Origin: Clostridiales bacterium
Lineage (GTDB): Bacteria; Bacillota; Clostridia; Lachnospirales; Lachnospiraceae
Direction of reading: 5' to 3'
DNA length: 64,000 bases
Assembly: GCA_021199255.1 (NCBI GenBank)
Contig: JAJQIK010000045.1
Coordinates: forward strand, 124,001-188,000
The stretch's first letter is position 1. The number at the start of each line of letters is the position of its first letter. This document shows, piece by piece, positions 35,441 through 43,560 of the stretch. Made by a program: the position numbers and the translations under genes. Below the pieces are notes generated by a model. The model ran no database searches and was not told the origin of the DNA. It worked only from the letters and a program-made list of their open reading frames with translations.

Positions 35441-36124
35441 ATGAGATCGTTACAGATTCTCGTTATAGCTTCCCAATGGGAGAAATGTCCTTTATATTTG
35501 GTATGCTGTTTAGTGCTACAGGAATCACTTTACAGGTAAAAGCAGATTTAGGGCTGTCAATGGTTGCTGCACCGGCGTATCTGTTTTCACTGAAAATCTC
35601 ATGGATTTCATTCGGCGTTGGAGAGTATATTGTGCAGGGAGTGTTGTTCCTGATCTGCTGCCTTTGGACGCATCGTTTTCTGATAAAAAACCTGTGGTCC
35701 TTCGTTGCAGCAATCCCTTACGGATGGATTTTAGATCAAATGACGGCTTCTGGCTAATGTCAATCCTGAATTATTTTGGGAAAAGATGGGACTTTATCTG
35801 TTGGGTTCGCTAATTCTGGCTTCGGGGATCGCATTGCTTTTCAGAAGCTATCTGCCTTGTCAGGTATATGAGATGTTTGTCAAATGTATTGCTCAGTATA
35901 CCGGGAAACCGCTCGACATCGTAAAAATAACTTATGACTGGGTAAGCCTTATAGCCTCCGTTATCCTTTCGCTGGTGTTTTTTCACAAAATTGTCGGCAT
36001 CGGTATTGGTACAGTCTTATGTACGTTAATAAATGCACCACTGATCAGTATATGGAGGAAAGTCTTTGATCGTCTTTTTGATTTTAGTCCTGCAATTTCC
36101 TCATTTACAAAATATTTCAATTAA
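35441..36124 (+). pseudogene. YczE/YitT-like (DUF6198-type) membrane protein, twice frameshifted
   Basis: A multi-pass membrane protein of about 227 residues broken by two indels. Translation from the well-placed ATG at 35441 (GGAGG seven bases upstream) gives MRSLQIL, then the family-like sequence continues in another frame (RYSFPMGEMSFIFGMLFSA, ITLQVKADLGLS) up to a stop at 35755-35757. It resumes in the first frame with ANVNPELFWEKMGLYLLGS to 36124. One base appears lost near 35460 and one gained near 35750. An ORF from ATG 35416 covers the middle part but starts before the likely transcription start. Either a recent pseudogene or two sequencing errors. Confidence 0.65.
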
Positions 36125-36145
36125 ACTTACAGGAGGGTTTCATCA

Positions 36146-36781
36146 ATGGAACAAAAGGAATATTGGGACAGCGTATCAGGAAAAAAACAATTCACAACGC
36201 CTTTTCATGCAGAGAGTTTTTCGAAATATGTTAATCCGAACGACAAAATTTTGGATGTTGGATGTGGATATGGGAGAACTCTTAATGAGCTATATCACAG
36301 CGGTTACCGAAATCTGGCCGGACTTGACTTTTCAAAAGGAATGATTGATCGAGGAAAGGAGCAATTTCCCTATCTGGATTTGCGGGTAAAGGATACGGAT
36401 GAAATTGACATGCCTGATGGAAGTGTTGATGCTGTCATTCTCTTTGCAGTATTGACGTGCATTCGGACAAATGAGGAACAGAGGAACCTTATTCAGGAAA
36501 TCCACCGTGTTTTAAAGCCAAACGGAATTTTGTATGTAAATGACTTCCTGTTAAATACCGATGAACGGAATGTTTCACGTTATAAAAAATACAAAGATAC
36601 CTATGGCGTGTATGGAGTATTTGAGCTGCCTGAGGGTGCAGTATGTCGACATCACAGTGAAGAATGGGTAAGGGAGCTTCTGGTGGATTTTTCGGAACTG
36701 GAATACCAGAACATAACTTTTATAACAATGAACGGGCATAAATCAAACGGGTTCTATTTTATCGGAGCACGGGATGCCTGA
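36146..36781 (+). CDS. Class I SAM-dependent methyltransferase
   Basis: 211 residues, Methyltransf_11/25-like. Motif I ILDVGCGYGRTLNEL (residue ~32), acidic residue after strand 2 in GLDFSKGMI, motif II DAVILFAVLTCI, motif III RVLKPNGILYVNDFLL. No targeting or membrane segment. AGGAGG lies about nine bases before the ATG. Same strand as the broken membrane gene, 21 bases apart, so formerly one Crp-controlled unit. A terminator follows immediately. Substrate unknown. Confidence 0.85.
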   Translation: MEQKEYWDSVSGKKQFTTPFHAESFSKYVNPNDKILDVGCGYGRTLNELYHSGYRNLAGLDFSKGMIDRGKEQFPYLDLRVKDTDEIDMPDGSVDAVILFAVLTCIRTNEEQRNLIQEIHRVLKPNGILYVNDFLLNTDERNVSRYKKYKDTYGVYGVFELPEGAVCRHHSEEWVRELLVDFSELEYQNITFITMNGHKSNGFYFIGARDA

Positions 36782-36783
36782 TG

Positions 36784-36809
36784 AAAGAGCGGCTGTATGC
36801 CGCTCTTTT
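36784..36809 (+). terminator. Rho-independent terminator after the methyltransferase
   Basis: AAAGAGCGGC (36784-36793), loop TGTAT, GCCGCTCTTT (36799-36808) plus one more T. Ten perfect pairs starting two bases after the stop codon. Confidence 0.85.
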
Positions 36810-37053
36810 GAAAGCCGGGCTTGCTAACTTAGGAGTATTTACAGCTGACGCTGAGGAAACGACGCCGGTTGCGATAGAGTTAAAATGTATTACATGCACT
36901 TCTTTGGATTGTAAATCTTTGCCCTGCGATTGTAGCCGTCTGTGCAGGTTTTATGATTAGAGAAAAACCGAAGGAATCCGCCTGAAACTCCTCCAGGGGC
37001 AGCATCGACAGATAGGGTCCTTTTTTTCGCGTAACTGCGAAGATACTGAGCAG

Positions 37054-37950
37054 TTACGATTTTCGATAATTTCCAGGCGTACAATCATATTTTAGCCGAA
37101 ACGTTTTTGTGAAATAACTGGTATCATTAAAACCGCAGTCCAGCGCAATATCCTTTGCAGATTTATTTGTGGAGCGAAGCAGTGCCGCCGCCTTTTTCAG
37201 GCGGATTTCCATGACATATTGCATGGGCGTTGTGTTCAGCATTTCATGGAAACAGCGCAGACACGCGCTGTTACTGATAGACACACTTTTCGCAATTTGG
37301 TCAACCGTCAGTTCCTCCATATAGTGAAACTCAATAAACTCCATCATAGAACGAATCCGGTTGATTTTTGCCAGTTCCTGTTCTGAAAGGTTGGATTCTG
37401 AAAAATCAGTATTCCGTAAAATGCCGCGAATCGTTTTGGACAAATAAAACCGGGCAAGGTTTTCAAAATCATCCGGTTCCCCGGCGATGGATTCCCAAGC
37501 CATTTGAAAATAACAAAGTACTTCCTTCTGCCAGGGGACCTCCTGTTTCAAAAGAAGGAATCGCGTTGCGGCATTGGAATAGAATGGCTGCACCAGGCTT
37601 TGCCAGAATACGCTGTCCATACTGCCTCCGATGAGCCGGGGATGAAACACAGCAGAGTGGAGTTTTCCAGGAGATTGTGACTTGTTCTGAATGGCGTGCA
37701 TGGCCTTCGCATTGATAAAAATGCCGTCTCCGCTGGCAAGTGTCTGCCGGTCGTTTTCCAGGTCAAAGTGCAGACAGCCTTCCGTGACCAGCACAAGCTC
37801 CCATTCCTCATGCCAGTGCCAGGGAATCTTTTTCCGACTCAGATCATCAGCGTAACAGGCGATGGGGAATGCCGTATTGCCATGTCTGGAAAGCTCCTGA
37901 TCATGCAGATCGGTGATGGTGTTGCAAATAGAAAGACCCATGAGATTCAC
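37054..37950 (-). CDS. AraC family regulator with cupin sensor domain
   Basis: 298 residues. Cupin at ~20-110 (WHWHEEWELVLVTEGCLHFD, ASGDGIFINAKAMHAI) and a double HTH at ~200-298 (IAKSVSISNSACLRCFHEML, IALDCGFNDTSYFTKTFRLK). Divergent from the MFS transporter gene 104 bases away and probably its regulator, since sugar-sensing AraC proteins commonly sit next to the transporter they control. The gene ends CTPGNYRKS, a normal AraC end. Confidence 0.88.
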   Translation of the reverse strand: MNLMGLSICNTITDLHDQELSRHGNTAFPIACYADDLSRKKIPWHWHEEWELVLVTEGCLHFDLENDRQTLASGDGIFINAKAMHAIQNKSQSPGKLHSAVFHPRLIGGSMDSVFWQSLVQPFYSNAATRFLLLKQEVPWQKEVLCYFQMAWESIAGEPDDFENLARFYLSKTIRGILRNTDFSESNLSEQELAKINRIRSMMEFIEFHYMEELTVDQIAKSVSISNSACLRCFHEMLNTTPMQYVMEIRLKKAAALLRSTNKSAKDIALDCGFNDTSYFTKTFRLKYDCTPGNYRKS

Positions 37951-38054
37951 CTCCGCATAAATGAATGTTTTATCCTATTTTTACGAATGTATTCTTACAC
38001 ATTCATCTTATATTTGATGGTATCATCATATCACCAAAGGAGGAAGAACACAAC

Positions 38055-39203
38055 ATGACACACTTGCTTTTGTTTATTATTTACATAGCTTTTATCAGTT
38101 TAGGCCTGCCAGATGCGCTGCTCGGTTCCGCATGGCCTTCCATCTATCCCGAGTTCTCGGTTCCGGTCTCCTATGCGGGAATCATCTCCATGATTATTGC
38201 TCTGGGAACTGTTATTTCCAGCCTGCAAAGCGACAAACTGACGATTCGGTTCGGAACCGGAAAAGTCACGGCTGTCAGTGTAGGTATGACTGCGCTTGCC
38301 CTGTTTGGCTTTTCTGCTTCCCATTCATTTCCGGCTCTTTGCCTTTGGGCAATTCCCTATGGTTTGGGAGCAGGCAGTGTGGATGCCAGTCTGAATAATT
38401 ATGTGGCACTTCATTATAAAAGCAGACATATGAGTTGGCTTCATTGTATGTGGGGAATTGGTGCCAGCATTGGTCCTTATATGATGGGATTTGTTCTGAC
38501 GAGAGGCCTGCGTTGGAACAGTGGATACCGCATCATTTCGATTTTACAGATTGGTCTGACAATCATCCTTGTGCTGAGTCTGCCGCTATGGAAATCTCTT
38601 AAAAGGGACGTGGAAGCCGTGTCGTCTGGTACGCCGCGAAAGGCAATGCGTTTTTCGGAAATTCTTTCTGTACCCGGCGCAAAAGCTGTCATGGTGTCTT
38701 TTTTCTGCTACTGCGCGATTGAACAGACGACAGGGCTGTGGGCAGCCAGTTACCTGACGCTGCAAAAGGGCTTTTCGGCGGAGCAGGCCGCCAGCTTTGC
38801 CTCTATGTTTTATCTTGGTATCACCATCGGCAGAGCATTCAGCGGATTTTTGACTATGCGGTGGAATGACCGGCAGATGGTTCGGCTCGGACAGGGAATC
38901 ATAGCTTTTGGATGTCTGGTACTGCTAATCCCATTTTCAAGTGGATTTGCACTGGCCGGGTTCATTTTAATCGGCCTGGGCTGCGCGCCGGTTTATCCCT
39001 GTATGCTTCACGCTACGCCGGAACAATTTGGCGCAGAACGATCTCAGGCGATCATCGGTGTGGAAATGGCCAGTGCCTACGTGGGAACCTGTCTTATGCC
39101 GCCTTTGTTCGGAGCAATCACCAATAATATCGGAATTGGTATTTTGCCGTTGTATCTCCTGGTCATTCTGTTTTTGATGATGGTGATGTTCGAAAAGTTG
39201 TAA
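38055..39203 (+). CDS. MFS transporter (FucP/sugar-type)
   Basis: 382 residues with twelve predicted helices. N-terminal GLPDALLGSAWPSIYPEFSV and the loop GLGAGSVDASLNNYVALHY resemble the FucP-like branch of MFS sugar permeases. The ATG at 38055 has AAGGAGGA 10 bases upstream; the longer frame from 37965 adds a non-conserved tail and is rejected. A PHP phosphatase follows after 11 bases. Likely imports a small organic solute, perhaps phosphorylated later or released by the phosphatase; the substrate is not determinable. Confidence 0.85.
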   Translation: MTHLLLFIIYIAFISLGLPDALLGSAWPSIYPEFSVPVSYAGIISMIIALGTVISSLQSDKLTIRFGTGKVTAVSVGMTALALFGFSASHSFPALCLWAIPYGLGAGSVDASLNNYVALHYKSRHMSWLHCMWGIGASIGPYMMGFVLTRGLRWNSGYRIISILQIGLTIILVLSLPLWKSLKRDVEAVSSGTPRKAMRFSEILSVPGAKAVMVSFFCYCAIEQTTGLWAASYLTLQKGFSAEQAASFASMFYLGITIGRAFSGFLTMRWNDRQMVRLGQGIIAFGCLVLLIPFSSGFALAGFILIGLGCAPVYPCMLHATPEQFGAERSQAIIGVEMASAYVGTCLMPPLFGAITNNIGIGILPLYLLVILFLMMVMFEKL

Positions 39204-39214
39204 GGAGGTCATAA

Positions 39215-40063
39215 ATGATGTTTGCAGATTATCATGTACATTCTGAATTCAGTGATGATTCGGACTATCGGATGGAAGATATTGTAGAAGAAGCATTGGA
39301 GATGGGAATGAACGAGCTTTGCTTCACGGACCATGTGGACTATGGCGTCAAACGGGACTGGGATGACCAACGAGGAATCCTCTATCGAAAAGGCGGCGCC
39401 GGAGAACCGGAAAGAATACCTCTCGCTAATGTAGATTATCCCCATTATGTGAATAAAATCCATACGCTGCAAGAGCGATATAATAAGATCACGATTCGGC
39501 TGGGAATGGAATTTGGCATACAGCAGCACACCATCCCGCAATATGAAGCGTTGTTCCGGCGCTATCCCTTTGATTTTATTCTGCTTTCCGTCCACCAGGT
39601 CGAGGACAAAGAGTTTTGGACCGGCGATTTCCAGAGGAGCCATACCCAGCGTGAATTTTATCTGCGATACTATTGGGAACTGCTGTCTCTGGTTGAGAAT
39701 TACCATAACTACAGTGTGCTGGGCCACATGGATTTGATTTCGCGGTATGACCCGATCGGCGATTTCCCGTTCTCTCAAGTAGAACATATCATTGAGCAGA
39801 TTTTAAAAAGGGTGATCGCAGACGGCAAGGGGATTGAGGTCAACACATCCTGTTATCGGTATGGACTGGACATGACGCCATGCAGAGAAATTCTGGGAAT
39901 GTATCGTGACCTTGGAGGCGAGATCCTGACGATTGGCAGCGACAGCCATAAACGGGAACACCTTGGTGTTTATATACCGGAAACGATGAACGAACTGAAA
40001 GGCATGGGATTCAAACAAATCTGTACGTTTGAACACATGAATCCAAAGTTTCATCCGTTATAG
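39215..40063 (+). CDS. PHP-domain phosphatase, histidinol-phosphatase (HisJ) family
   Basis: 282 residues. PHP metal motifs are complete: DYHVHSEFS, CFTDHVDYG, RLGMEFGIQ, LLSVHQVEDK, GHMDLISRYDP and TIGSDSHKREHLG. HisJ-type enzymes hydrolyse histidinol phosphate, but no his genes are near and it is tied to an MFS transporter and AraC regulator, so another phosphomonoester is more likely. AAGGAGG lies six bases before ATG 39215. The IS256-related DNA begins within ~30 bases of its stop. Confidence 0.87.
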   Translation: MMFADYHVHSEFSDDSDYRMEDIVEEALEMGMNELCFTDHVDYGVKRDWDDQRGILYRKGGAGEPERIPLANVDYPHYVNKIHTLQERYNKITIRLGMEFGIQQHTIPQYEALFRRYPFDFILLSVHQVEDKEFWTGDFQRSHTQREFYLRYYWELLSLVENYHNYSVLGHMDLISRYDPIGDFPFSQVEHIIEQILKRVIADGKGIEVNTSCYRYGLDMTPCREILGMYRDLGGEILTIGSDSHKREHLGVYIPETMNELKGMGFKQICTFEHMNPKFHPL

Positions 40064-40089
40064 GAGTTTCACTGGCAAACGTTATCCAG

Positions 40090-40362
40090 AATCACAAAGG
40101 GGACTGTCCCTTTGACTCAGGGTCATCCAATAGGGCGCAGAACGTCCAGTGGACGTTCGTTTTGCGCGGATCGGAGCGAAGCGGAGACCGAGGACATCCC
40201 TGTTGGCTGAGGATACATGGGTACAGCGTTCCCTTGGCGGTGGAGTCCAGAGGAGGCAGAGCCTCCTTTGAAATGTGCGAAAACCACTCTGGAGGTTTGC
40301 ACATTTGCACGCCTGCTGCGGCGGGCGTGACTGGGGTTCCATAGGGGCAGAGCCCCTTGGCA
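40090..40362 (+). repeat. Hairpin-rich segment replacing the left end of the IS256 copy
   Basis: About 270 G/C-rich bases with successive hairpins: CAAAGGG (40095-40101) with CCCTTTG; GAACGTCC (40140-40147) with GGACGTTC; AGGAGGC with GCCTCCT around AGA; AAATGTGC...GCACATTT with an inner AAACC/GGTTT; GGGGC with GCCCC around AGA. No ORF in it looks real, although several frames stay open. Its last part is read in frame into the transposase. Similar hairpin repeats are common in gut Clostridia, to my recollection. Confidence 0.5.
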
Positions 40363-41612
40363 CACGATTTTCCGGCACGGAAAGGAAACTTTCACCGGAA
40401 CGCAAGGAATTCATCAACAGCCTGTTGGAGCATTATCAGCCCAATGATGCGCAAGATGTACAAACAATGCTGAAAGACCTGCTTGGGGACACCCTGCAGG
40501 GCATGCTGGAAGCGGAGATGGATGAGAAACCGGGCTACTCCAAGTACGATTACAAAAACAAGGAGACCGATGACAGCCGAAACGGCTACAGCAAAAAGAC
40601 AGTCACTTCTTCCATGGGGCCGATCGATCTGGATATTCCAAGGGATCGAAAAGGCGAATTCGAGCCACAGGTTGTCCAGAAAAATCAGACTGATATTTCG
40701 AATATCGAGGATCAGGTACTGTCTATGTATGCCAAGGGGATGACCACACGGGATATTTCCACTCATCTTCGGGATGTTTATGGTGTTGAAGCCTCAGCTG
40801 AAATGATCTCCTATATGACAGACCGCATCCTTCCCATCGCAAAAGAATGGCAGAATCGGCCGTTAGAGCGGAAGTATGCCATTGTTTTCATGGATGCTGT
40901 CCATTTCCATGTACGTGAAGACAACAGGACCATCAAGAAGGCTGTATACGTCGCTATAGGCGTTAGACTGAGTGGTATGCGGGAAGTGCTCGGCATGTGG
41001 ATCGGCGGGAACGAGAGCGCAAAATACTGGCTTGGCGTGATGAATGAGATCAAAAACCGTGGGGTTGAGGATATCATGATTGTTTCTGTCGATGGTTTGA
41101 CCGGCTTTGCCGATGCCATCCATGCGGTATTCCCTCAAGCCGAGATTCAGCGCTGCATCGTCCACCAGATTCGATACACGACCAAATTTATCTCCTACAA
41201 GGACATGAAGCCGTTTATGAAAGACCTGAAGCTGGTCTATAAAGCAGATACCGAGGAATTAGCGGTTTCAGCTCTGGACGATCTGGAGGAGAAATGGGGA
41301 AAGAAATATCCGGCTTCCATTGCTTCCTGGCGGAACAACTGGCCCCAATTATCCACATATTTCAAGTATCCATCAGAAATCAGGAAACTGATTTATACCA
41401 CGAATTCCATAGAGAATTTCAACCGGCAGTTGCGGAAAGTCACAAAATCAAGGACGATCTTCCCAACCGACGACGCCCTGTTTAAGATGCTGTATCTGGC
41501 AATGGTGGATGCCACGAAAAAATGGACTGGGAAATCATGGGACTGGGGACAGACGCTTGATCAGCTTAGCATTTATTTCGGAGACAGGATTCGTCCCGAG
41601 GATATGGAATAA
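40275..41612 (+). CDS. IS256 family transposase, N-terminus altered
   Basis: 445 residues. DDE catalytic residues are visible in IVFMDAVHFHV, IMIVSVDGLTGF and TTNSIENFNRQLRKVTK. Family homology begins around GTERKLSPERKEF (residue 32 on). The first ~31 residues (MRKPLWRFAHLH...) come from the hairpin-rich segment and are not transposase-like, and no other start codon lies before Met at 40467, so the normal start has been lost or replaced. Catalytic core and C-terminus look intact. Whether it is active is doubtful because the left inverted repeat is missing. Confidence 0.85.
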   Translation: MRKPLWRFAHLHACCGGRDWGSIGAEPLGTRFSGTERKLSPERKEFINSLLEHYQPNDAQDVQTMLKDLLGDTLQGMLEAEMDEKPGYSKYDYKNKETDDSRNGYSKKTVTSSMGPIDLDIPRDRKGEFEPQVVQKNQTDISNIEDQVLSMYAKGMTTRDISTHLRDVYGVEASAEMISYMTDRILPIAKEWQNRPLERKYAIVFMDAVHFHVREDNRTIKKAVYVAIGVRLSGMREVLGMWIGGNESAKYWLGVMNEIKNRGVEDIMIVSVDGLTGFADAIHAVFPQAEIQRCIVHQIRYTTKFISYKDMKPFMKDLKLVYKADTEELAVSALDDLEEKWGKKYPASIASWRNNWPQLSTYFKYPSEIRKLIYTTNSIENFNRQLRKVTKSRTIFPTDDALFKMLYLAMVDATKKWTGKSWDWGQTLDQLSIYFGDRIRPEDME

Positions 41613-41795
41613 GCATAAATCCGGCAGCATGTAAAGGGTAAATAAACGCCTGCTGTGCAGGCGCTCTTGACATGCTGTCAGATTCATGCTACAAAACAAC
41701 TAAGGCCTGAACAGCAGGATCTGCCATTCAGGCCTCATCAAACCTAAGATTTTTTCATCAATCCAAAGGGTTTACACAAAATAATTTACACTACC
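40363..41795 (+). mobile_element. IS256-family element lacking its left end
   Basis: Runs from the first transposase-like codons to the right terminal repeat, which ends in AAAATAATTTACACTACC at 41795. The 3' untranslated part holds CAGCATGT (41625-41632)...ACATGCTG (41670-41677) around CGCCTGC/GCAGGCG, and AGGCCTGAA (41703-41711) with TTCAGGCCT (41727-41735). The matching left repeat beginning GGTAGTGTAAATTATTTT is not found upstream. The right end lies inside an IS3 orfA. Confidence 0.7.
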
Positions 41796-42452
41796 GTTCA
41801 TATATGTTCTTAGCATATCCTTTTCTTCAAGCTGACGCTTCAACCTAAGATTTTCACGCTTAAGACGTTCTAATTCATCTATTTCGTCATCTGTTTTATG
41901 ACGGCCACGTTTATCTGTTAAAGCATCTTCACCATTGGTATCATACTTCTTTACCCAGGAATAAACCTGACTGTAAGATACATCATAAAGAGCTGCAGTA
42001 TCCTTATAATTGCGATTATGCTTAATACAATAATCAACGATTTCTGTATGTTCTTCGAAAGTTGTCTTTCTTCTTGCTTTCGCCATATAGACCTCCTGTT
42101 TCGGATCATAATCCTTAAGTTCCATATCGCTATTATACAATGAAATCCACTTTTGAAGCGAACTATGTGCTTTTATACCATATTTAGCACATAAATCAGT
42201 TACTGAAGCTTCACCAGTTAAATATTTTTCAACAATTTTGATTTTGAATTCTTTAGAGTATGATTGGTTTTTATTGCATGGAAGCAATGCCGTTGGACCT
42301 TGTTCTTTGTATGCATTTATCCAGTCTCTAATGGATCTTGCACTTTTTATTGATAAATCGTCCATTATCTCAGACATGCTTCTGATACCATTTATATAAT
42401 CTTCTACTGCTTTTTGTTTTTCTTCTATAGAACATTTAGCTTTTCGTCCCAT
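41772..42452 (-). pseudogene. IS3-family transposase OrfA (HTH), 3' truncated by IS256
   Basis: 226 residues, two helix-turn-helix regions (ARSIRDWINAYKEQG, ALYDVSYSQVYSWVKKYD) and a leucine-zipper-like end (LERLKRENLRLKRQLEEKD), typical of IS3/IS150-type OrfA. The last eight residues, NGSVNYFV, are encoded by the IS256 right terminal repeat, so the ORF is chimeric and its natural end is lost. No OrfB is present on either side. The start ATG has AGGAGG eight bases upstream. Confidence 0.8.
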
Positions 42453-42463
42453 GAAAAATACCT

Positions 42464-42500
42464 CCTAAGTAGATTTTGTTATTTACCTTGTCTACTTAGG
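42464..42500. repeat. Inverted repeat at the 5' end of the IS3-like orfA
   Basis: CCTAAGTAGA (42464-42473) and TCTACTTAGG (42491-42500) are perfect inverse complements 17 bases apart, immediately upstream of orfA and overlapping its AGGAGG. This could hide the ribosome binding site in an RNA hairpin, as in several IS leaders, or be part of the element's terminal repeat. Confidence 0.6.
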
Positions 42501-42647
42501 TATCATATCAGTGTGCAGATGCCTTATTTTTTTGCTTTATCGGTCTTGGTAATAGGGTTTCATATGTATGGGAAGTGTGTGCTAAAAGTGCGTTTTGCAC
42601 ACTCGCATAACGAACGATAAACACCGTAACGAAGGGTAGCATAAATC

Positions 42648-42684
42648 GTTATGTGGATGGTGCATATAACACCACCCACATAAC
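42648..42684 (-). terminator. Hairpin after the Mrr-like gene
   Basis: GTTATGTGG (42648-42656) pairs with CCACATAAC (42676-42684), with an inner GGTG/CACC. It lies 18 bases beyond the Mrr stop on the minus strand. There is no T run, so terminator function is uncertain. Confidence 0.35.
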
Positions 42685-42701
42685 AGTTGTTACTACATAT
42701 G

Positions 42702-43244
42702 CTATTTAAATCTTTTCAAAAAAATCCTTATCAATTTCGCATATGGTTTTTCGCGCACTCCGAGACGATATTCAAGCAGTTTATTAATAAACTCTTCACC
42801 ATCCATAAGGTCTATCTGTTGCTTCCCGGCGTTTGAAGCTTCTTCTTTAGCGGCTCTCGTAAAAGTGCCGGTAGTCAAAGAACCACGAAAATCACGGATG
42901 TCTCCAGCGGAGACGCTTCCTGAATAACGCTTACACTGGAATGCAACGTTAAAGCTAAAAATCCCATTAATACGCAGCTTTCCCGTCCCATCAATACCTC
43001 CATCACCGGATTTCTTTGTAACGACAACTTGCGAAAAACCACATTCACGAAGTAATAACTGAGCCAAGCGTTCAAATGCATACGGATTCATGGAGTGGAG
43101 CGTATTTGCAAGTTCTGTCCGCCAGGGCTCAAGTTCCTCTGGCACTTCCATGCCGTCATTCTCAGGGTTATCATCCTTTAATTCCGATGAAAATGCGCCA
43201 TCATTATCATTGTCCCGTTTGCGTTTGTCGATCCAAAATTTCAC
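42702..43244 (-). pseudogene. Mrr-like restriction endonuclease, N-terminally truncated
   Basis: 180 residues against about 300 for Mrr. The catalytic domain is partly kept: FERLAQLLLRECGFSQVVV, SGDGGIDGTGKL and VAFQCKRYSGSVS (the D and QxK of the nuclease site). The N-terminal winged-helix DNA-reading domain is absent: the frame begins with the acidic linker (KRKRDNDNDGAFSS) at a GTG. After IRDFRGSL it jumps to TTGTFTRAA, lacking about ten residues usually present between (the strand ending IIT). Truncation point coincides with a serine-recombinase remnant. Mrr cuts modified DNA; this copy is probably inactive. Confidence 0.7.
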
Positions 43245-43249
43245 AGGCG

Positions 43250-43447
43250 TTGCTTTTAGAAGATGCCAACAACGAGGGAAGCCGCCAGCGGGTGGAAGAG
43301 ATGGAGAAAATGCTCGATGAAATGGAAACGGCGGTTACAGAATATGATGAGAGCCTCGTCCGTAAGCTGATTGAGAAAATTACGGTTTACGATGACCATT
43401 TCATGGTGGAGTTTAAGTCGGGGGTGGAGACGGAAGTGGCGATGTAG
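43250..43447 (+). pseudogene. C-terminal remnant of a large serine recombinase
   Basis: In-frame segment from LLLEDANNEGSRQRVEEMEK to VEFKSGVETEVAM, about 64 residues, matching the coiled and final beta part of the large serine recombinases that move Tn4451/Tn5397-type elements (KLIEKITVYDDHFMVEFKSG). The catalytic domain is missing; upstream sequence belongs to the Mrr gene on the other strand. This is a scar of a lost integrative element. Confidence 0.7.
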
Positions 43448-43473
43448 AAATACGAGAAAAACTTAAAAATTCC

Positions 43474-43541
43474 AATTTAATGCTCACTTTTATTGCTCAC
43501 CTGTGTTATAATAGGTGAGCAATAAAAGTGAGCATTAAATT
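43474..43541. promoter_or_regulatory. 29-bp perfect palindrome with -10 box in the loop
   Basis: Bases 43474-43502 are the exact inverse complement of 43513-43541, with a ten-base loop GTGTTATAAT whose TATAAT (43507-43512) is a -10 element. Each arm holds two direct copies of GTGAGCA (or its complement) 13 bases apart, so four binding half-sites surround the promoter. No good -35 is seen. The arrangement suggests tight autoregulation of the gene starting at 43561. Confidence 0.75.
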
Positions 43542-43560
43542 TGTGGAGGCTGGAAACACT

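Noticed and set aside
35416-35757. Treating the middle frame of the YczE-like gene as a complete 113-residue protein
   Set aside because: Its ATG lies at or before the likely transcription start and lacks a ribosome binding site, and the family sequence clearly continues in the next frame to 36124.
36810-37053. Possible decayed gene between the methyltransferase terminator and the AraC gene
   Set aside because: Short open stretches exist on the minus strand but no continuous homology or start could be supported.
40082-40417. Several overlapping minus-strand ORFs opposite the IS256 5' region
   Set aside because: All arise in G/C-rich hairpin DNA with few stop codons; none has a ribosome binding site or family features.
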